This document shows positions 20,966 through 31,826 of a stretch of DNA of 64,000 nt, one piece after another (position 1 is the first letter of the stretch; every line of letters starts with the position of its first letter). Source of the DNA: Pogostemon cablin (lineage: Eukaryota > Streptophyta > Magnoliopsida > Lamiales > Lamiaceae); contig CM042975.1 of NCBI GenBank assembly GCA_023678885.1, positions 24,035,405-24,099,404 on the forward strand, read 5' to 3'. Under the pieces are notes generated by a model that did no database searches, had not been told where the DNA came from, and saw only the letters and a program-made list of their open reading frames with translations. A program made the position numbers and the translations under genes.

Positions 20966-21445
20966 CTACTCCCTTAGGATAGTCAAAGACATATCCGCAA
21001 GTTGTAATGTAACTGACATAGAATTTACTTTCCCTATACCAAGTTTCTTGAATATGGACATAGGAATCAAATTAATACTAGCCCCAAGATCACAAAGAGC
21101 TTTGTGCACTTTACTTTTACCCATCTCACATGGTATCACAAAACTCCTCGAATCTTTGAGCTTTGGAGACAACTTCTTTTGAATTATGGCACTACACTCC
21201 TCCATCAAGTTGACGGTCTCATTCTCTACTAAACTCCTTTTTCTTGCTATGATGTCTTTAAAAAACTTAGCATAGTGAGGCATTTGTCTCAAGGCATTCG
21301 CAAAGGGTATATTGATGTGTATTTTCTTGAAGATCTCCAAAAACTTTGCAAACTTTTCATCAAGCCCCTTCTTCAAAAATCTATGTGGAAAAGGAATAGG
21401 TACTTGAGTTTTTGGTATGCCCCAACTATCCCTTTCCAACTCCAC
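20966..21445 (-). pseudogene. Gag C-terminal and aspartic protease region
   Basis: About 160 codons. KVHKALCDLGASINLIP holds the aspartic protease active site in the D-L-G-A-S form seen in Athila elements. Upstream is the conserved gag-to-protease linker (PIPFPHRFLKKGLDEKFAKF, ALRQMPHYAKFFKDI). It continues after a stop or shift at 20957-20966 into the protease C-terminus. Confidence 0.8.
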
Positions 21446-22355
21446 TTCATCCTCTTTCTTTTTTATTGCCTTGGTTCTTTGCCATTTCTTCTCAACAACT
21501 TCCGGTCAATCACATCCGTTTCACCATTTGCTTTTACTTTAACTTCACTTTCTTCCACGAATTCTTCCTCAACCAAGTTTTACTCAACCTCTTTCTCTTC
21601 TAATTTTTCCTTTTCCATAGGCATAGAATGTCCCTCATAGTTTGTTCCACTCCTCAAAGTGATTGCTTTGCATTGCTCTTTTGGATTTACAACTGTGGTA
21701 GAAGGAAATTTTCCTTTCTCATTCGCACTCAACGAACTAGCAATTTGACCAACCGAGTGTTCCAAGGCTTTGAACCTTCTATCATTAGCTTCATCAATCT
21801 TTCTTCTTGTCTCATCTTAAGCTTTGTTCGATGCAATCAACTTTTCAATGAGTTTTTCAGTAGTTGCTTTCCCATTATTATTTGGTGCTTTAGCTCCCAA
21901 TTGATACGTCGGAGGATAAGCAACCGCATTGCTTGGATTAGAGTAGGAGAAGTTTTCTTGCCTTTGTTGTTGTGGGTATGAGCTTCCACTCACTTAACTA
22001 TTAAAGCCCCCTTGCCTTGGTGGATAGTTTCCTTGGTTGTGGTTGAAATTACCTTGGTAATTGTTTTGATAGTTACCTTGGTAATTTCTTCCTTGCATGT
22101 ATTGCACATCCTCCACACGTGGCATTGTCATAGCTCATTGTTTCCCACACTATTCGGAGGAAGTACACCTTGATCAATTTGGCCTTCAACCATATTAACT
22201 CCTTGATTATTCACACCTTGACTCAAACTCATTTGTCTCATTACCTCTGCCCCTATCATCTCAACACTTGGCATACTTGGTTCCACACTAGCACTCTTCA
22301 CACTAAAGGGGGAATTCGAAAGATTTGTCGAGTCTCTTAAAGTCATGGTTGACAA
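21446..22355 (-). pseudogene. Gag C-terminal remnant of the Athila-like element
   Basis: 21765-21580 has the conserved NPKEQCKAITLRSGTNYEG. 22130-22000 encodes a Gln/Asn/Tyr-rich stretch (NYQGNYQNNYQGNFNHNQ). 22355-22128 is a Ser/Met-rich N-terminal-like piece starting MSTMTLRD. Stops and shifts separate them. The retrotrans_gag core that should follow the N-terminus is missing, so the element is deleted here and joined to plus-strand sequence around 22360-22790. Confidence 0.65.
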
Positions 22356-22369
22356 AGTAAAGCTTCGAA

Positions 22370-23052
22370 ACCAAGAAGATATTCATGCCTTATAGAAGAA
22401 AAGAAGCCTCCAGAAATTAAGATCATTGACATACCCCACACAATCAAAAACCTTCTCATTCTATTGAAATTTCAAATTCTCTTATGAATTTTCATGATTT
22501 TATTGATAAAATTTTGTTTGGTGATTGTAGGAAAAAGATTGCAAGAGAACACCAACACTTGTCAATGCCGGAATTCTTACCGAGAGATGTGCTTGAAGTT
22601 CAAAATTCACATAGAACCCAATGGAAAAAATGAAACAAGTGAAAAAGGTCATTTCTTGTGAAGAACGCCTTCGGAGAACAATTGCTTAAGCTATTTAACA
22701 AGAAGGGAAACGTTCTTGTAGTTGAGCGGGAGAGCACAAGACACTACTTCAAGAAGAAACCTATGACAGTGTCTAAGGACTATTCTAGACCACTATGAGC
22801 TTGATAATATCATCCGGCTTGGAGACGTTAAACTTAGCGCTAGATGCGAGGCAATCCATCATTATCTTTATTGTTTTATTTAGTGATTTCAATAAAGATT
22901 GTGGATTTGATATTATTTTGCAATTTTGGTATGTAGGGATTGTGTTCGTGAGGAGAATTCGTGTTGGAAATACGAGGAGTGCTTGATTTGAAGCGTGTAA
23001 GTATGTCACACTACTTTTTGCAAACTTAACTCGAAGCTCTTGTTTCAATTTA
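22370..23052 (+). other. Post-integrase sequence of a second, plus-strand Athila-like element
   Basis: 22823-22860 contains GACGTTAAACTTAGCGC followed by GAGGCAATCC, a sequence typical of the region just after integrase in Athila/Tat elements. 22940-23055 is collinear with the reverse complement of 15725-15850, including TTTTTGCAAACTTA and CTTGTTTCAATTTAAGTTTG. I recognise no coding domain in 22370-22790. Confidence 0.5.
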
Positions 23053-24886
23053 AGTTTGGGCGATATGACGTGGTGTGACATACTTTGTCTTAAAGGCATA
23101 TACTTTTCGTGTTTTTGGGCTAATTTTAAAATTTTTCTCATGAGTTTTGGTTTGATTTTGGTCCATTTGGTTGTGTTGAAGTGCATGTTAAGCTATATTC
23201 TTATTGAAATTGTTGAGATAATAGTTTTGATGAGTTGTTGAGTATAAATGAAGTGTAGTGGAAGCACGAATTGAGCTCGGAGATCAAGTCGAGATTCGTT
23301 GTGCATGCAATCCGGAAGCCCGTGCCAACCATTTCCACTACCAAATCCCTATTGAGGGAGTTTACTCTACACTCATCACTTCTATGTGCTTAGCATAATT
23401 TGACTTGATTTGGATTATTTGGGATTAGCATGCTACTTCATGTGGTATGTTTGTGGGAGGTTTACTTTCATAATTTAGGGTTTCATTTTCAATCAAGATA
23501 GGGATGTTTGCAAGCTTACTTGATCATGGATGATGTAGAATGTGTGATTTATTGTTTTATGATGGGATTTTTATCCTTGCATGTTATGCGATTTTGATTG
23601 TTTCTTGTTTGGTGAGTCTTTTCTTATATGTTTTGTGTGCATTTTTACTCTTGTTTAGAGATGTTTGGCGGTTTGTTTTTAGGATGTCGTGAGTCATTTT
23701 TGGATGTGAGTGATGATATTTTGTGGTGATAAGTGATAACAAATTATGACTAAGAATCTCTACACTTTCAAATTGTGACATGATTTACTTAACTTGTTCA
23801 ATTTTGAGATGAATGTGGTGTAATAAGTTCCCTAAGGTTCAAGCACAAGATTGTGAGCACTTGAGCCTCAACCGTGCATACATGGTTTTCTTCATGAGTG
23901 GATTGGTTGTGTTTGATAAGCTAGAACTTGCTCAAGCACTAAAGAACAAGCCCGATTAGTGGAGATTAGTGAAATGAACTAAGGTCATCCTTGTTATTTA
24001 TAGTTATTGCCATATATTTCTCTACCATGAACATCATCCCTAGTCAACCACTTTGAGCCTTAAAGCCTATTTAATGTGATATAAGCACATTACAAGCCTT
24101 GATTACCCATGTGAGCCTTATATATTTATCCGTTTGTGTGAGTGATTGAGGAGATGTGGCTTAAAAAAGTTTGATGAGAAAACAAAAGAAGAAAAGGAAA
24201 TGGTAAGCAAACAAGAAAAATGATGAAAAAGGCACAAGTAAGAGTGCATATGCAACCTTAAAAATAAGAAAAAGAGCGAAGAAACAAAGATGCTCAAAAA
24301 ACTAAAAATCAAAAGAAGGGAGCATACAATAAAAAATAGTTGAAAATCAAAAGAGAAGTGATGACTAGTGCTTACAAGTTGCAAAGCATAAGAAGGAAAG
24401 AAAGAAAAGTGGAGGAATGGAAGAAAGTAGCTACCTCTTCGATTACTTACACGTGTTTAATCACTATTATCCATATTCTACTCTACCAAAGAACCTATCA
24501 TTACATCCTAATTAAAGACCTTTTTGATCACTAATTGAAATTTTGGTGGTTTGTGAATGTAGTCCATGAGCAAGTTATATCGAGTCGAGCCAATCTGTTG
24601 ATGATTGTTGATTTACCTTACTTTATAGAGTGTTGTGTGAAGTTGATATCCGATGTGAGGCTTGGATAAAAAAGGGACTATATTACACTTTATTCTCTTT
24701 TGATTGAACTTGTTAATTCTTCATGTCGTGAATTTAATGTTGTAGGATTACTTAGCATAGTTTGTAGTTATTATTACTATTGATGTGTTATTGCTTATGT
24801 TCGTTAGGTCTTTTCCTAGGTGAAAATCTCCACTCTTTGTTTATCATTTTTGTTGTTCGGGGACGAACAACACTTTAAGTTTGGGG
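23053..24886 (+). other. Env-deleted 3' region of the plus-strand Athila-like element
   Basis: 23046-23060 is the internal polypurine-like tract AAGTTTGGGCGATATG. After it comes spacer related to 15100-15720 up to about 23340, then AT-rich sequence; 24100-24880 matches the reverse complement of about 10974-11760. There is no room for, and no trace of, the env-position ORF seen on the other element. 24871-24886 (ACTTTAAGTTTGGGG) is the polypurine tract of the LTR that follows. Confidence 0.55.
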
Positions 24887-26700
24887 TGTAATGAGTGATA
24901 TTTTCACCTAGATTTTAGTGTCTTTTATATGTGTTTTCGTATTATTTTATCCATATTTTATGTGTTATTTGGTTGTGTTATGTGTTTTCATGGAAATGTG
25001 TGAAATGACCTTAAACGTGTTTAAAACAGGTGAAAATGAAGCAGAAACAAAAACGGGCAAGAAACGGGCTGAAATGGACCTTACTCGAGTTGCAAGCTGG
25101 TCCAACTTGACTTGCAAATTGAGTAGTGTTGAGTGCTGAAAGTTGTCCAGAGACCTTACTCGAGTTGCAAGGTCCAACTCAACTTGCAACTAGAGTCGAG
25201 TTGAGGACAGAACAGAGTCCAAAAATTATCCAGTGAGCTTACTCGAGTTGTCAAGTCATTACTCGACTTGCAACTCGAGTCGAGTTGGGTTCGGAAGGCT
25301 GTCCAGTTTCAGAGTCTCACAACACGACAGAACAGGAGAGTGCACGAGTTGCCAACACGATTCGAGCTAGGTCAACTCGAGTTACAAGCAATACAACTCG
25401 ACTCGTGTTGCAACTCAAGTTGGGTAGGACCAACTCGTGTTGCATGTTTTTGGGCCAAAAATATGGATTTTCACCTTTCAATGCATGTAAGTGTGTGTAA
25501 AAGGCCCAGCTAAAGTTAAATTTGTGGCCCAACTTGGAGAGGGTATAAATAGCCTCAAGTTCAACAATTGAAGGGAGATTGGAGAGAGGATCACAAGGGT
25601 TTTACTTAGACACATAGATCACACACCATTTCCTCCATTTCACACCATCATCTTCATTCTTTCTTCATCCATCCATCCACACTTGATCTCCTCCATCAAA
25701 TCCATTGTCCAAGTGATCAAGGAAGCAAGGGAGAGTGAAGATTACAAGAAGAAGAAGGAGATCTACATTGAAGACCTTCAAAGGGGGAATCTAATTCTAA
25801 TTTTTGTGAACTTCTTTATAAATTTGTCATGGGATTTGTAGATACAATTGTTTATGTTGTTTTCTCTAAGACTATGATAGGCTAATCTCCTTTGTGAGAT
25901 TAGCTCCATGATTGATGTTTGATAATTTAAGTTTTATGTAATTTGATTTTAATCTTAATTGGGCATTTGTGTTATTTCTATCATTGAAGTAAATTGCTTG
26001 ATATATATGTATGATTTGTGTGATTAATTGTCATGGGCATGTGATTAGATTGAGAAATCAATTATGCGTTTAGGATAGTTCATTAAATCATTTCATCATA
26101 CACTTCATGTGCATTATTTAGAATGAGATAGAGATATCCTTCTAGATTTAGAACCATTTGATAGAACATTTAATTGGCTTAATCGAGAGATTGGTTGATT
26201 AGGTGAGGAGACCCAAGCCATTAGTGAATTTATAGTACCTTAAAATGGAATATTTCCTATGATTTAATACCTAATTAGGGAACTCATAGAGTAATTAGTA
26301 CCTAGTGGGAGGTGTTCGCTATGGTATCGATCCTAAGTACTTTTGGGAGCCTTATTGATGGCATACACCCTATCCATCTCGAGAGAGAGTTTAAGTGGAA
26401 TTAGTGATCGCTTCTATTCCTTGTCCATGAGAGATTAGAATTGATTGCATAATTCCTTAATTATCTATGTCATGATTGTTGTTAATCTCATCCTTGCATC
26501 ATTTGGAACCCACCATTTATCTTGGCATTCCTTTTATCTTTTATTTCTTGCATTGCATTTATTTGCATGCTTATCTATCCTCCTTTTCGATCGTCTTTAT
26601 AAAATCACGACAAACTTGAGATCACTTAAACTCTAGTACATTCCTCCCTGTGGTTCGATAAATTCTTTAATTGATCATCCCGACTATAAATGGCTAATCA
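24887..26700 (+). repeat. 3' LTR of the plus-strand Athila-like element (1814 bp)
   Basis: Begins TGTAATGAGTGAT right after the polypurine tract and ends ATGGCTAATCA. It contains an array of CTCGAGTTGCAA-type words (25080-25460), TATAAATA at 25544-25551, CACACCATTTCCTCC leader words, and the stretch copied at 8791-9411. The 5 bases after it are AAGGG (26701-26705), expected target duplication; the other copy is outside the window. The DNA beyond is the left arm of a MULE-like element. Confidence 0.82.
25080..25460. repeat. Array of CTCGAGTTGCAA palindromic words in the LTR
   Basis: ACTCGAGTTGCAAG, GACTTGCAACTCGAGTC and close variants recur on both strands. The same LTR position in other copies holds GGCCGTGT/ACACGG words instead (10560-10760, 12790-12970) or CTCGAG/CACGGCTCG mixtures (58640-58830, 60850-60950). 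Confidence 0.6.
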
Positions 26701-27289
26701 AAGGGACAGCGGCAAAACGCAACCCAATATGTTAGGTTAGTAAATCTTACAAATTATTTTTCGTAAGCTAAATTTAGGGTTCTATAAAAATTAACGTGTG
26801 AGTTATGTTGGGATGATGTTATTTTGGTATATAATAAGAGTTTATACATTATCATACATGTTTAGAATATTGATTAACAAACATATTGTGAATATTTTGG
26901 TAAAAATTTAAACTTTGAGTTATAGAAATTGCAATTTGCATAGAGTTGCGTGCGAGTACAGGAAGCACTTCTCCCTCCACGAGTGGATTCCATTTTTTTA
27001 ATAAATCCTAACTATTGACATTCTCCATTATGGAATGAAGATGTGTGTGTAAAAGAAGCAGTATATTGATAAATAAAGTTTTTTCAAAATCAAAAGAGTG
27101 ATTAGGTTTAAAAAAAATAAAAGATTTCTAACCATCTTGTTATTCTTTAACATAAACATAGACAGATTAAATGAAATGTATGGAAAAAAAAGAGGGTAGA
27201 GAATCTGCTGATAATTTTACATGTCCCCGAGGTATTCATTTTTACAGAATATATTCTTTTAACTGTATCGCACTATGTATCATTAGATA

Positions 27290-27645
27290 ACCCCCATGAC
27301 AGGTTTCATGTAAAGTCTCACGCACCTTTAGCAAGTAGTCACTTGTAAGTCGCACGAATGGTTGTGTGAGCAGTCATGTAGTTAGTTGCGTGGTTAACCG
27401 TGTGCATGGTTACATGAATAGTCGGGTGCATGGTCGCTTAGTTAGTAGCGTGAATAGTCGCACCTATGCATGGTCGTATGCGTAGTCACGTGCATAGTCA
27501 CTTGATTAGTCACGTGAGCAGTCCCACGATCGCTTGGTTAGTCATGTTCATGGTCCCATAGCATGCATAGTCGACACTTTATTAATCGCATAAGTAGTCG
27601 CAAGCGAACATGATCGCTTGGTTAGTCGCGTGATTAGTCGTCGGA
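27290..27645. repeat. Left GTCGC-type subterminal repeat array
   Basis: Repeated words GTCGCGTG, GCTTGGTTAGTCGC and ATGGTCGC every 12-25 bases, with strong variation. It is the inverted counterpart of 29240-29690. Confidence 0.7.
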
Positions 27646-27691
27646 ACTAAATTGACTTAATTATGAGGTTTATGAATATTTATATTTCTAA

Positions 27692-27871
27692 TTACTCTTA
27701 AACATTCCTGACCAAACACCTAACCAACGTGGAGGAGATGATTGCGGACTTTTAGCTATCAAGTTCATTGAGTGTCTTGCCACTGGACACTTGGTTGATA
27801 AGATCAATCCTTCAAAATGTGTGAAGTGGAGAAACGATTTTGTGCGAAGCTATTTTAAAATGAACTGGTAG
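27692..27871 (+). pseudogene. C-terminal fragment of a ULP1-type (C48) cysteine protease carried by the transposon
   Basis: The frame opens at 27692 and ends with TAG at 27869-27871, about 59 codons. It contains NQRGGDDCGLLAIKFIEC, where Gln and Cys have the spacing (Q six residues before C) of the oxyanion Gln and catalytic Cys of C48 peptidases, followed by the Gly-x-Leu-V tail and WRNDFVRSYFKMNW. C48 enzymes remove SUMO-like modifiers; versions inside MULEs and CACTA elements are well known in plants (for example Kaonashi-type MULEs). The His and Asp parts of the catalytic triad are not found upstream, so this is a remnant. Confidence 0.72.
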
Positions 27872-28149
27872 CACTGTAATTAGTAGTGTTTCAATTATTT
27901 AGTTATTAGATGAACTTATAACAATGCAGTTTGCAAAATATGTTAGCTTAGCATTTTTGTTGAGTTGTTTACTCAAATCATTGTATATTTAGGTTTTTAT
28001 TTTTGGATCATTGACTTTTTATGTATTCGAAGTTCCTTTAATCATTGTTTTTCGAGCTTTCAGATTGAGGATTGTTATATTTGTTCTTATACTATATGTT
28101 TCAACTATGTGATTATATGCTTCTATTATAAGCAATTTAGTCGCATTTT

Positions 28150-28760
28150 TTATTACACATGTAGTTGCATGAACAATCACGCAAATGCTTACGAGACCAT
28201 ACACAAACCTACATGCAACCACATAAGCGACCCTACCTGCGACTGTTTGTGCGACCTATTGTGCAACTATACGCTTCAAGTATAAGCAATTTCTTATTAA
28301 ACTAATTATGCAACTGCTTACGAGACAACACAATGACCATCATTGTGACCTTATGTGCGACCCTGCATGCAATCTCTTGTGCGATCCTGCATGTTACACT
28401 TGTGCGACGATAGGCAGAAATATATAGTCTCATAATTGGTCACACAAACATTCACAAGAAAGGTCGCACAATACCATGCAACCGACTGTGTGACCTTGTA
28501 CGCGATTTTTTTTACGACCTTGTACGCGACCTTTTGTGCTACCAACTGTACGAACCTGTGTGCGATCTTCTGTGCAACCCTGTACGCAACCTTTTTACGA
28601 CTAACTGTGCGACTCTGTACGCGACCTTTTGTGCGACTGAGTGTGCGACCCTACATGCGATCTTTTTGCGACCAACTGTGCAATCTGTTATGCGACTAAA
28701 GTGCATTTCAAGCACACACATGACCCTGCATGCGTGTGAATGGTTGTGTGACTACCTAGT
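28150..28760. repeat. Internal GCGACC-rich degenerate repeat
   Basis: Words TGTGCGACC, TACGCGACC and CTGTACG recur about every 20-26 bases. Overlapping chance ORFs with Cys/Thr/Val-rich peptides arise on both strands. Composition resembles the subterminal arrays but the direction of the word is opposite to the left one. Confidence 0.65.
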
Positions 28761-28975
28761 AAAACATAAGTAATATTGTGAAGTAAACAAACATAATAAA
28801 CTTTAAAGTCTCAAAATAAATTATCAATACAAACTGAACATATAAATTAAAAAAAAATATAAACATACTAAGTCCATACAAAGTTGGAAGACATAGACAC
28901 TGTCTTTGCCAATTTTCTTGACCTAACCCCATCTTTCTCTTGATTAAACATTTCTGGAGGTATCCATGAACAAGG

Positions 28976-29170
28976 TTACGAGGATGGTGGTAGAATGACA
29001 TCAACTTCAATATGCTCATCAATAGGCCCATCGAGATTGATCCTTTCATTTTGTTCACGGTCTTCTTCTTCGGATTCAAAGTAATCATGCTCTCTCACAA
29101 AAGAGCTGTTTTGAGTTGGTTTCCTCTCCATCATATTTTCATTGACCGAAATCACATAGCCATTTTCCAT
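28976..29170 (-). other. Short acidic ORF inside the MULE-like element
   Basis: 64 codons, word REHDYFESEEEDREQN. Not repetitive, so it may be an exon remnant of an element-borne or captured gene. I do not recognise the family. Confidence 0.25.
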
Positions 29171-29239
29171 CCAAAAGACATAAAATATGAATCTTATCTA
29201 AAATTTGAAAAATATATTTAATATTATAAAAACGTTAAA

Positions 29240-29690
29240 AATTGTATATATGCTTGATAAATCATGTGCACGTGACTAACTACTAATGCGACTAATCAAG
29301 CAACCATGCACGCGACTAACCACATGGCTACTCATGCGACCATGCACGCGACTAACCAAATAATCTTGCAAGCGTGCGACTACTCACACGACTATGCACG
29401 CTTCTACACATGTGACCATGAAGGCGACTAACCAAGCGACCATGAGCGCATACGACTACTCACGCGACTAATCAAGTGACCATGCACGCGACTAACTAAG
29501 CGACTATGCACACATGCGACTACTCACACGACTATTCAAGCAACTATGCACGTGACTATTCATATGACCATGCACGCGACTAACCATGCAACTAACTACG
29601 CGACTGCTCACACAACCATTCGTGTGACTTACAAGTGACTACTTATTGAAGGCGCGTGAGACCTTACACGCAACCTGTCATGCAACCTCG
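29240..29690. repeat. Right GCGAC-type subterminal repeat array
   Basis: Words GCGACTAACCAAGCGACC, CATGCACGCGACT and CTACTCACGCGACT recur. It is the inverted partner of 27290-27645. Confidence 0.7.
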
Positions 29691-30185
29691 CACGCAACTC
29701 TGCACAAATTGTGATTTCTATGCCTCAAAGTTTTGATTTTTACCAAAATATTCACAACATGTTTATTAATCAATATTCTAAGCATGTCAAGTGATGTATA
29801 AACTCTTATTAATCTAATTAAACACTAAAATAACATCATCCCAATATAACTCACATGTTAATTTTCACAAAAAATCAAAATCTAGTTTATGAAAAACAAA
29901 TTGTAAGATTTACTAACCTAAATTCATATTGGGTTGTATTGTGTCATTGTCGCTTCCCTCGTGTGGTAGCCTTCTCAAATATTTAAAATCTTTGAAGAAT
30001 GAATGATTGAATGAGAAGAGAGAATGGGGCAAAATGAGTAATGGAGAGAGAATAGAGCATGGAGTTTAATGAGTGAAGTGGTATTTGAGTCTAAAAAAAA
30101 TTAAAAAGTGGTATATTTCAAAAAAAATTATTGCAGGTGGCATTTAAAAAAATTGTATTGAAAGTGGCATTTTTGAAAAATTTCC

Positions 30186-31826
30186 AAATATTTAACTTAT
30201 TTCATTAAAATTAAAATGTTTAGTAAAAACAAAAAAAGAAAGAAAGTATGATTAAAACATGAAGCAATTGTAAAAACTATCCAAAATGAATAGACAAAAA
30301 ATATTGTCATCCATAAAGTAAATTATATAACTTTCATACCCAATTGTCCATTTTTGGACCAAAATACCCCCCACCCTGTCGGAATACTATGTCAGGATTT
30401 CGACACAAATTCCAACATCATCGAATATCGGACCAACCTGTCGTAATACTATGGAGGATTTCCAAAACCGATTCTAACATCATCAGATGTCGGATTTGGT
30501 GTCGGATCCCCGACATAGTATTTTGATAGGGTGGGGGTATTCTATCTGATGTCGGAACCACAACATAGCATTTTGACAGGATGTGGGGTATTTTGGTCCA
30601 AAAATAAACAATTGGATAGCAATGTTATACAAATTAATTGATTGTTGGCAATGATTTTTACTTTAAAATAATGAGTAAATGGACCACTCTGCCTTAAAAT
30701 ATAATAAAAATTCCTAAACAAAAGCCAAAATATAGAAGACGTTCAAATTGAAGAACACAATGAAGAAGAAGATCAAATTGAAGAAGGAGAACGCCGGCGC
30801 CGCAATTCGATGAGGCGAAAGTGATTCACCGATTTTTCAAACCAGAAGCCCTAAGCGTTAATTTGGGTCTTCTTCAATAGTCTGCCAATTTGGGTGAATT
30901 CACGAACCCTAACCCCTAAATTGAAGAAGTCACATCCCCAGATTGAAGCCCCAACCCTTAATCCAAGCCCTCAACCTCTGCCACCTGAGGTTCATTACAA
31001 GAGTCACTGTAACTCGGTGGAAGTTAACATTAAAGGAATAGCCGGAATATTAGCAGAAAAGCAACTGCCTACGCCGTTATCATCCACCACCGCCGCCTCT
31101 TCATCCCCAAAATCACTTCTACTTTCAGTTTTGATTTCACCGCTGCGCACTCCACTTCATCCCATAAACTAAAGTAATCGATTTATGCAAAGGATTAAAA
31201 TATTTCCCAACCAATTTCTGCAATTGCAAAGATTAGAATTTTCCCTTTCTAATTTAATATCACGTTTGTATTTTAACTTTTAATTTTGGTTTTATATTTT
31301 TTTTTGCTTCCTGTTTATTTATTAATAAATGCATTTTATTTTAATTAAGATCGTATTTTAATTGAGTTATCTATTTTTTCGTTTTTTTCTTTTCAAAATG
31401 TTTTAATTTTTAATAAAATAATATAAGTTAAATATTATAAGAAATTACATGTAAGATTGTGTCAAATTTTTTCATTTTTATTTTTTTGAAATTAATTTGT
31501 GACATGGCAATTCTATTGGATGAATTTTGTTTGAATGTCCAGATCGACAATCCTTGCCGGTTTTCCCAAATTCATCCGCCACGTGCAATACACGTGATCA
31601 ATTTTCGGCAAAAATCAAGGGTTTCGACGAAAATTGAGCAAAATTGAAATAAAACTCATAGTTATGGGACAAATCAATACAAATATCTTTTTTGGGACAA
31701 AATCTAAAGTTTTAAATAATTATGAAAAAAAAACTTTTAATTCATAAAAGAATACATATGAACTTTCAACACAGAAATATATATCATATGGGGGAGACTA
31801 ACTCACAGAGAGACTCAATAATGATT
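30186..31826. other. Intergenic region left of the WD40 gene
   Basis: Apart from the MITE at 30340-30615 it is AT-rich. 30770-31170 is less AT-rich, with CCCTAACCCCTAAATTG and a 92-codon ORF (30894-31172, plus) rich in Ser/Pro that I do not recognise; it may be a remnant first exon or chance. 31230-31500 holds T-runs only. Confidence 0.4.
30340..30615. mobile_element. MITE with about 50-bp inverted termini
   Basis: Left end CCAATTGTCCATTTTTGGAC and right end (reverse complement) CCAATTGTTTATTTTTGGAC continue as CAAAATACCCC on both sides. Inner arms repeat TGTCGGA and CATAGTATTTTGA words. Similarity may extend about 15 bases outward (TATAAC). No coding capacity. Confidence 0.75.

Larger units (their letters stand above)
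26706..30185. mobile_element. MULE-like DNA transposon with long inverted arms and ULP1 fragment
   Basis: 26725-26960 and 29700-29935 are inverted copies of about 240 bp (shared words GGTTAGTAAATCTTAC, GTGAATATTTTGGTAAAAAT, GAGTTGCGTGCGAG on the left strand sense). Inside them, 27290-27645 and 29240-29690 are inverted arrays of GTCGC-rich subterminal repeats. The right end is probably near 30185, where GTGGCATTTTTGAAAAATTT followed by CC matches MULE-like termini; the left end lies beyond the LTR at 24887-26700. A ULP1-type protease fragment is inside. No transposase is seen. Family assignment is inference. Confidence 0.6.

Noticed and set aside
28019..28773. Cys/Thr-rich ORFs around 28019-28773 on both strands
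   Set aside because: By-products of the GCGACC degenerate repeat.
27290..29690. CRISPR-like array of regularly spaced short repeats
   Set aside because: Spacing and repeat sequence vary, the context is a plant DNA transposon, and the arrays are inverted relative to each other, fitting subterminal transposon repeats.
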